Shown: piece after piece, positions 57,970 through 64,000 of the stretch | How positions within the stretch are numbered: the stretch's first letter is position 1 | Layout: the number at the start of each line of letters is the position of its first letter | Assembly: GCF_000224145.3 (NCBI RefSeq) | Contig: NC_020177.2 | Location: 3,890,965 to 3,954,964, forward strand | Origin: Ciona intestinalis | Taxonomy: Eukaryota > Chordata > Ascidiacea > Phlebobranchia > Cionidae | Length of the DNA: 64,000 nt | Direction of reading: 5' to 3' | Position numbers and translations under genes: made by a program | The notes under the pieces: generated by a model | Told to the model about the DNA's origin: nothing | The model's input: only the letters and a program-made list of their open reading frames with translations | Databases searched by the model: none

Positions 57970-60900
57970 GTGAGAAATAATAATCTGATTTTGTTTTATT
58001 ACTTTATTTGCAGTCATGCATGCATATTTGTTTAAATATTGTCTTGTGAATTTGTCTTGTGCTGGTGACAGAACCAAAAGTGTTTTTGTGTGTTATATGA
58101 TACGAGGTTTCTGTATTGTCAGAGTACGTCATGAAAATACTTCTGTTCTATAATAAGTAATCAGTAATGTATTGTGTTCGACTGATTTATGGTGTTTGAA
58201 TAAAGAATTTAAAATGCCTGTTACAAAATATTGGTAAACACGTCTGAACTATACTTACCAATGCACCAGTGGTCATATTATCACGTACTTGATAACAGCT
58301 GTCTTTCGAATGCTGTAAATCAGACACACTACACACATGGTGTGTTTAGCCTAGATCCTTGTTGACACCAGGCAGAGTTGTCACAACTATGTGGTGTGGC
58401 AAGCATAAGTTTATATATTTATATTATATTCGTGTTTAAAAATTAGTGTTTCTTAAGTCTGATAAATGGGCTTGACTAGGGTCACATATATAATTATGAT
58501 AATTTTTTAATATTTTAAGGTGTTTATTACATGCTTGGGTAAATAACCATGGTTCTGGTTTATATTATAGAACATGGTCTACTGTAATAAATTATGAGCC
58601 ATCGCCATGTATGATTGATGTATAGAAACGTTATAAATCTAACCTATTGTTGGCACAACAACATCCTAATCTACAGTTAGCAACCCCATGTTCCCACACA
58701 CACAAAGTACAATTATTATTCACACCACTCAGCCCAAGTGACTTAAGCACCATTGTCTAAGTAGGAGACTGAATAGCATTCCCAACAAGGGGCTGACTAA
58801 CTCAAAATCCCGTAACTCTTGTTTAAACAACATGTTTCTAACACTGTTTAGTGGATTTACGAAAAAAAACTTAAACCCTTATGCAAGTTCGTTTTTTACA
58901 GTTTATAGCCCATTAAAAATCAGTACAAAGTTTTTTATGTTTTATAGACTGTTATGTATTTTTCAACTCCAAGGTTTAGTATTGTTTTGTGGTTCGAGAA
59001 ATACCATTGGCGTATTAATGGTATTCATGTAACACAATTGATTGTCGTATATCTGTCTGGCGTCGCTTCCGTTTGTTTTGTGAGCGAGCCGAGCAAAATA
59101 TACAGAAATATGAATCGTAATAACCGTTGGACGACAGACGTTGTTTGCCACCGTCTCTCAACATGAATTTGATTGGCTGCCGATCGCCCATAACTCTTTA
59201 TGACGTGACAAGAGCACATTGTCATCGGCCGCGGATTACGCCTCGCTTTATAATGGAGTGATACTTCATTTGATCGTTGCTCTGGGTCGTCATGATACCG
59301 ACGCGCGTGTTGTTCATGTTTCTAGTAGTTGTTCAAAAGACGGAAATCGGCTCCAGTCGTCTTTGTTTGTTTACGTTACGCTTAAGACGCGGCCTGTCAG
59401 CGTCACTCGGGCGACTCCAACAACATAAGCTCATTATTTCTGACAGTGAACCTCAAGCCATGACCAACCGCCATCTATCCGGTTCAATTTCCCAAGTTAA
59501 TAAACTACACGTTTATATCGTGTATGTCATGAGTGTTTTCAGTAATACCCGTTTATTTTTCGTGTTAGTTTAACGGAGTATGGAGAATTACCCAGTAGAA
59601 AAGAACGATACCTTCCCATGTATAATTCAAAAGGCGGTGGAAGGTTTAAACCACGCAATCAACGACTAGTGTATTGTACGCCCCTGAGAGCTTACGCAAT
59701 CGCTTATGTAAGCTTGCGTGTTAAGACCCCGGAATTTGCCTTCCCTTTTAGCCGGCCTGAAGCTCGGGCACGTTGCCGCCAGCAAAACTAGCGCTCGTTT
59801 AAACACGCAATGGCTTGGAAATCCTATATCAAGCCCTTATTACCGAGGTCTTCTATTGAGTGTTCGGTGTCGGATTTCGGCAAGATTCTTTCTGTAACGT
59901 GTAACTTCGTACCGCGCCCGCGGCTGTGTTACGAAATAAGTAGTTTGAAAAATGCTAAAGCCGACGAATCTTTCCTTAAATGGTTTAATTTACATCGTCA
60001 TCATGTGCTAACGAATACCTACGGATTTCGATATGAATGTTGACGTTGTCTATTCATCCTCACGTTTATGATATGCGCAATAACAAAATTTCATTTTCTC
60101 TGTATATGTTTTACATTACGTCACCCGCCCTTATTACATCACTAATTTCTTAAGAATGTCGAATATTGAAAAACCCTGACAAACTTTAGCGAGGCGATGC
60201 GTTTTCAGATAAAGAGAAAATAATGGTGGCCAGAGTGAGTCATATATCATATGTCAAACCAAAGGTGCATGTTGTCTAACGAAATCTTTTCAGGTAACCC
60301 GCAAATTCCGTCTCTTACACCGTGGGCGTGCTTTTTTATTCATCGTTTTTTTTATGTCTGGATGATTTATCGTCCATGACTAGTACATAAAATACGGCTG
60401 TGGGCGATGGAATAATTCTAATTTGAGGATTTTTTCGTAATTTTGTGTCGTCCACGTGTCAGTTTTCAGCTTATCAAAAAGGTGTTTGTATTTTTTTTGA
60501 CTTGGAAAAGTCTCACGATACTTTGAAAGGGATTTATATTCCTTTGTGCATTTTTTTTTTATTTTACATTATTGATTATTAGCCTGTCATTTTTGTCTCT
60601 TATTACACGTGCCTAAGCTTTTGCAAACGTCACAGCGGTTTATGAAGGCGATGATTGCATCGCATATAAACAGTGTGAATCCTAACGCCTTGAGATTTAC
60701 ACTTCATATCATCACCGCTCAGAAAGGTGTTGTCATATTTTCACTCACGGTCATTGATACACAATGGGCGACTGGTTGATACTGTTCAATAACCAAATAT
60801 ACGAGGATGTGGGCTTGTAACTTATTATTTATGTGCAATATTACAGCTGTTTCTTTGAAGTTTTGGGTTCGAACCGGATTTGGTTGGTTTGGAGCAGTTT

Positions 60901-63900
60901 AATTCGTCAAAACCCTACTTGTGGCTGTCCAATTTGTTGTCAAAATCGTTCTGAGATAGTTAAAATAATTTAGATAGTTAAAATAATTTACCCAAACGTA
61001 GCTCGGAAACTGCAGATGCGTCGCAGTCCAATCAAAAACGACGTATCGTCCAATTGCTAATACTGCAGCTCCAATCCACGGGAGACATTACACAAAGGCA
61101 GCGCATCTGTTTCGACTGCCTCGAACGCAGCTGTCGCGTGCCGACCCTACCCCGTGCACACGCTTCCCTATTCAATCCTCTTAAAGCTTCCGCCGCGCAG
61201 GCCCAAGTGAGACTTACAACCCACTAATAAACAAAGTAGCAAAAAAATAACAGAAATCCGTAACTATGTAAGACAACAAAAGTTTTCATCACTAAAATAC
61301 ACCTCTAAAAGTGAGTTGTTAAGCAATGTATGTGAGGTAGTCTTAACAACTTTTAAAGTCCTGTTTTTCATCCTTGTCACTCTGCAATTAAAATAAATGG
61401 AAGAGGTCAGTTACCAGTTAAACTTATTACGTGGTATCAGTGATGGCTTGCAGGAAACCAAAAATGTTCATGTTTTGTTTGAAATATTCGTCGAAAATCT
61501 TCTTTTTCTTCGACGAACGGTGCCCTTTCATACTGTTTGACGTCTACTTACACGTACATATAACTTTTACTGCATCTACACAAATGTTCGCTGCATAAAC
61601 GCTGCCCATTGTCCACCAGCAGTGCGTTTTAAGTATTGATTCGTAGATTTCAGACCAATGTTCGGCTTAAGTGGCGAGGTGTGGCCTCTGGGGACCGGGC
61701 GTTGACGTAGCTAGATAGTTGGGAGTTCGATTTTACCTAATCTTCTATTTTCCACACTGTCGACTCGGATGATCATTGCTTCCTACGTATATAGTTAAGA
61801 CTCTTGGGTGATTGGCCAATAAAAGTTTTAGAGTTCTGGGTACTTGATATATAATCTGATTGTGGAATATAATCTCATTTTTAAACAGAGTTACAAATTT
61901 ACAATATTTGCTTAAAACTCTTGTTTTGTTCCAAAATTATCAATCTTCGCGCAAAAAATGACGGGTATTCAACGCTTCTTTATTTTGATGTTTTGTCAAC
62001 GCTTTTGTTTTAAGTTGAAGAACCAGCTTGGCAAATGCAGAGGCCTCTATTTTAATCTTCCCTTGCATTTTTGTTGAGGCAAACCAAAGTTTATTCAAGC
62101 GGGCAAACTCTCTTTGTTGTCCCCGGCGCGTTTACGGTTGAAGCTACCAAGCGTGTAGATTCCCCGTACGCTTTGCCACGCACCAACAATCCAATGCTGC
62201 GTCACAATGAGCTCTGTTGCGCTTCAAAGCAACCTATTACTTCCAAATAAACGCCGATTTTACCCAAGGCCGCTTGGACCGAGAGGTATTATCGTGGCTT
62301 TGAGTACCCACTTAAGTCCAAACGCCTAAAGTGGTCGCTTGCGTGCCTGTGCACAGCTCTACACACACCTAACTTACACCTTGTCGTGGTTCAAATGTTA
62401 AGTTACCAACATTCGATAACCAACATCAGCTTATATTTGTGGATCGTTAATTGATCTATTCATCATGTAGCTAAAAGTAAACTTCTCACGTTCACCACCT
62501 GCAATTTTAAATAGCTTTTCTCAAATGATCAAATCTAAACGTCCTTCTTACTGGCCCCCTTCGCGTGTAATTCTACCCCAAGTCCCACCCTTTTACCATA
62601 TTAATATCAAACCCAATAAAACCCAACACACCCTTTCTAAATTTGATTTCCGAGAATATGATGCTGTTACTCACGTCCAAATAAATGGGTCCCATGAATA
62701 TAGCGTTTAAGGGAGTTTTGGGACCCTAACTCCAGTTTTAATTCATGCCACTCATAATGATGCCATGTACTTTTCCAATGCTCATTCCATTGTAATCTGT
62801 CATTCACTGAATCTATTATCGCGTCGTTAACTTTGAACGACGCTGATCGCATTTGTGACGTCACAAGATCGTGGGAAATTACGACTACAGTGGCGACCTG
62901 TCAATCAATCTTTCATCACAGTATAACAATGACAAAATTGTTTAATAACATCGCAAAATTGCATTTGTGGCTTCACACAGTATGATATTGCATTGTAATA
63001 ATAAAGATGCTAAGTTTCTCTGTGTTTCCGCATTCCGTTGGTTTCTAGTTACCCACATCATATCCTTGTTTGTTTTGCTTCAAAGAGATAAATCCTGTCT
63101 TACCTTATGGTTATAACACACGCGACAACGTATTGAAACCTTTTGCAACATGTTTGAATTTATGGTTTCTAATCTGCAATTAAGCTGTTGTTCTTCAAGT
63201 TACCAAAAATGTGCTTGAATAATAAATGTCAGTCATATTTATTTAAGGTTCTTTTATATACACTTGCTTTTATTTTTGTGTGTGTATATTTTTGCAATAT
63301 GTTGCATACCTTTGCCTAAAAGTAGGATCTTTGTATCTCTTTTTTTGTATTTTTTACATTACAGTTCTGTTGTACAACATGAACATACCACGTATCAATA
63401 CCAGTACAAAATATCATTTACTATAGTCGGACATTAAGAACATCTTCGTGTGACCTAGATTCGAAATTACGTCGATAGCTTTACGTCAAATGAATCAATA
63501 GACGAACAAACGTATATAACTCCTCACGATGTTCGTTACCAATATTTTAGCCCATTTGTTGTATCTTGTCACGCCATTTGCGTGGAATGCAAACTTATTG
63601 TGCAGCTTAACGAATGATCCTCAAAGCTTTTTTTATCATCTAATATATCTTACAGATACTCAAGGATATTTTTATGACGATCGTAAATACGTTTGTTGTA
63701 TCCATAAGCAGTTCGCGTGCACTTGTGAATACATTATACAGTTTCGCCCGTTGTTGCACTTCACACTTTACGATGATTGTAACATTAACAACAAAACTAT
63801 TTCGTGATCGTTTAACTGTTCCGTTCAAGAGCGGATATGACAAGTTAATGTAACAACCGGTTGTTGCCGTTATTATTGTTTCTTTATTCGGCCTCTTCTT

Positions 63901-64000
63901 CGCTTAATATGCTACAACGTGTCGTTTTTAACCTCTGCCCCCAGCTCCCAAGAGCCGCAATAATTCAGCTATATGACGCAACAGTATCTCATATTCTCGA
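57970..64000. other. Long non-coding stretch, probable MTSS1 intron
   Basis: Six kilobases with no convincing exon. It contains CpG-richer islands at about 59160-59470, 59650-60050 and 61010-61210, which may be regulatory or alternative promoters, a repeat-like segment at about 58640-58800, and an 18-bp tandem duplication at about 60955-60990. Open frames of 61-98 codons occur (59277-59573, 59810-60043, 62525-62710, 63529-63807), but none shows a recognisable domain or splice pattern. If the plus-strand gene continues past the window, all of this is one intron. Confidence 0.4.

Noticed and set aside
59810..60043. 77-codon open frame in the MTSS1 downstream region
   Set aside because: GC-richer island makes chance open frames likelier; no recognisable motif and no exon borders in phase.
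60860..60885. Second B-box-like sequence (gggttcgaacc)
   Set aside because: A palindromic motif that occurs by chance; no acceptor stem or anticodon arm around it.

Overview
The window looks like nuclear DNA of a tunicate, most likely a Ciona species. This rests on a compact AT-rich genome (seven intron-rich protein genes in 64 kb), clear chordate-type proteins, very short 5' leaders with a splice acceptor just upstream of an ATG (as expected for spliced-leader trans-splicing), and small dispersed repeats scattered through introns. The species is inferred from style and content; no marker was searched. Gene models were built by hand by joining exons at GT/AG borders and checking that every phase closes.

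Layout. 1-1535: repeat relic and MELK upstream DNA. 1536-8813 (+): MELK kinase, 17 exons. 9982-12309 (+): an hnRNP D/AB-type RNA-binding protein, with spliced 3' UTR to about 13.9 kb. 14170-15098 (-): small GTPase of the RJL/DNAJC27 type without a J domain, head-to-head with 15430-17476 (+): NDUFV2, the 24 kDa complex I subunit. 19483-49823 (+): a class III CHD remodeler (CHD6/7/8/9, Kismet type) with 70 coding exons and about 4255 residues. 50747-55282 (-): an adhesion GPCR (signal peptide, Cys-rich exons, Thr-rich stalk, GAIN/GPS, 7TM), tail-to-tail with the CHD gene. 57230-57969 (+): the first three coding exons of an MTSS1/missing-in-metastasis gene whose remainder is probably beyond the window. 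58-64 kb: no convincing gene.

The genes are unrelated housekeeping, chromatin and signalling loci rather than a pathway cluster. The two close pairs are the GTPase/NDUFV2 divergent pair sharing about 330 bp, and the CHD/adhesion-GPCR convergent pair whose poly(A) signals lie about 125-180 bp apart.

Most unusual observations: (1) the last coding exon of the hnRNP gene is open in two frames, and two 5' splice sites 14 nt apart choose between a conserved [12 protein letters not shown] end and a different Tyr/His/Gly-rich end; (2) the CHD gene carries arrays of one minisatellite in opposite orientations in introns 14 and 17, flanking exons 15-17; (3) a nearly perfect ~30-bp-stem palindrome sits just after CHD exon 8; (4) two similar ~70-nt potential hairpins lie in hnRNP introns; (5) the adhesion GPCR has a Cys-rich N-terminus built from four symmetric phase-1 exons of no family I recognise, next to a 21-bp/7-residue coding minisatellite.
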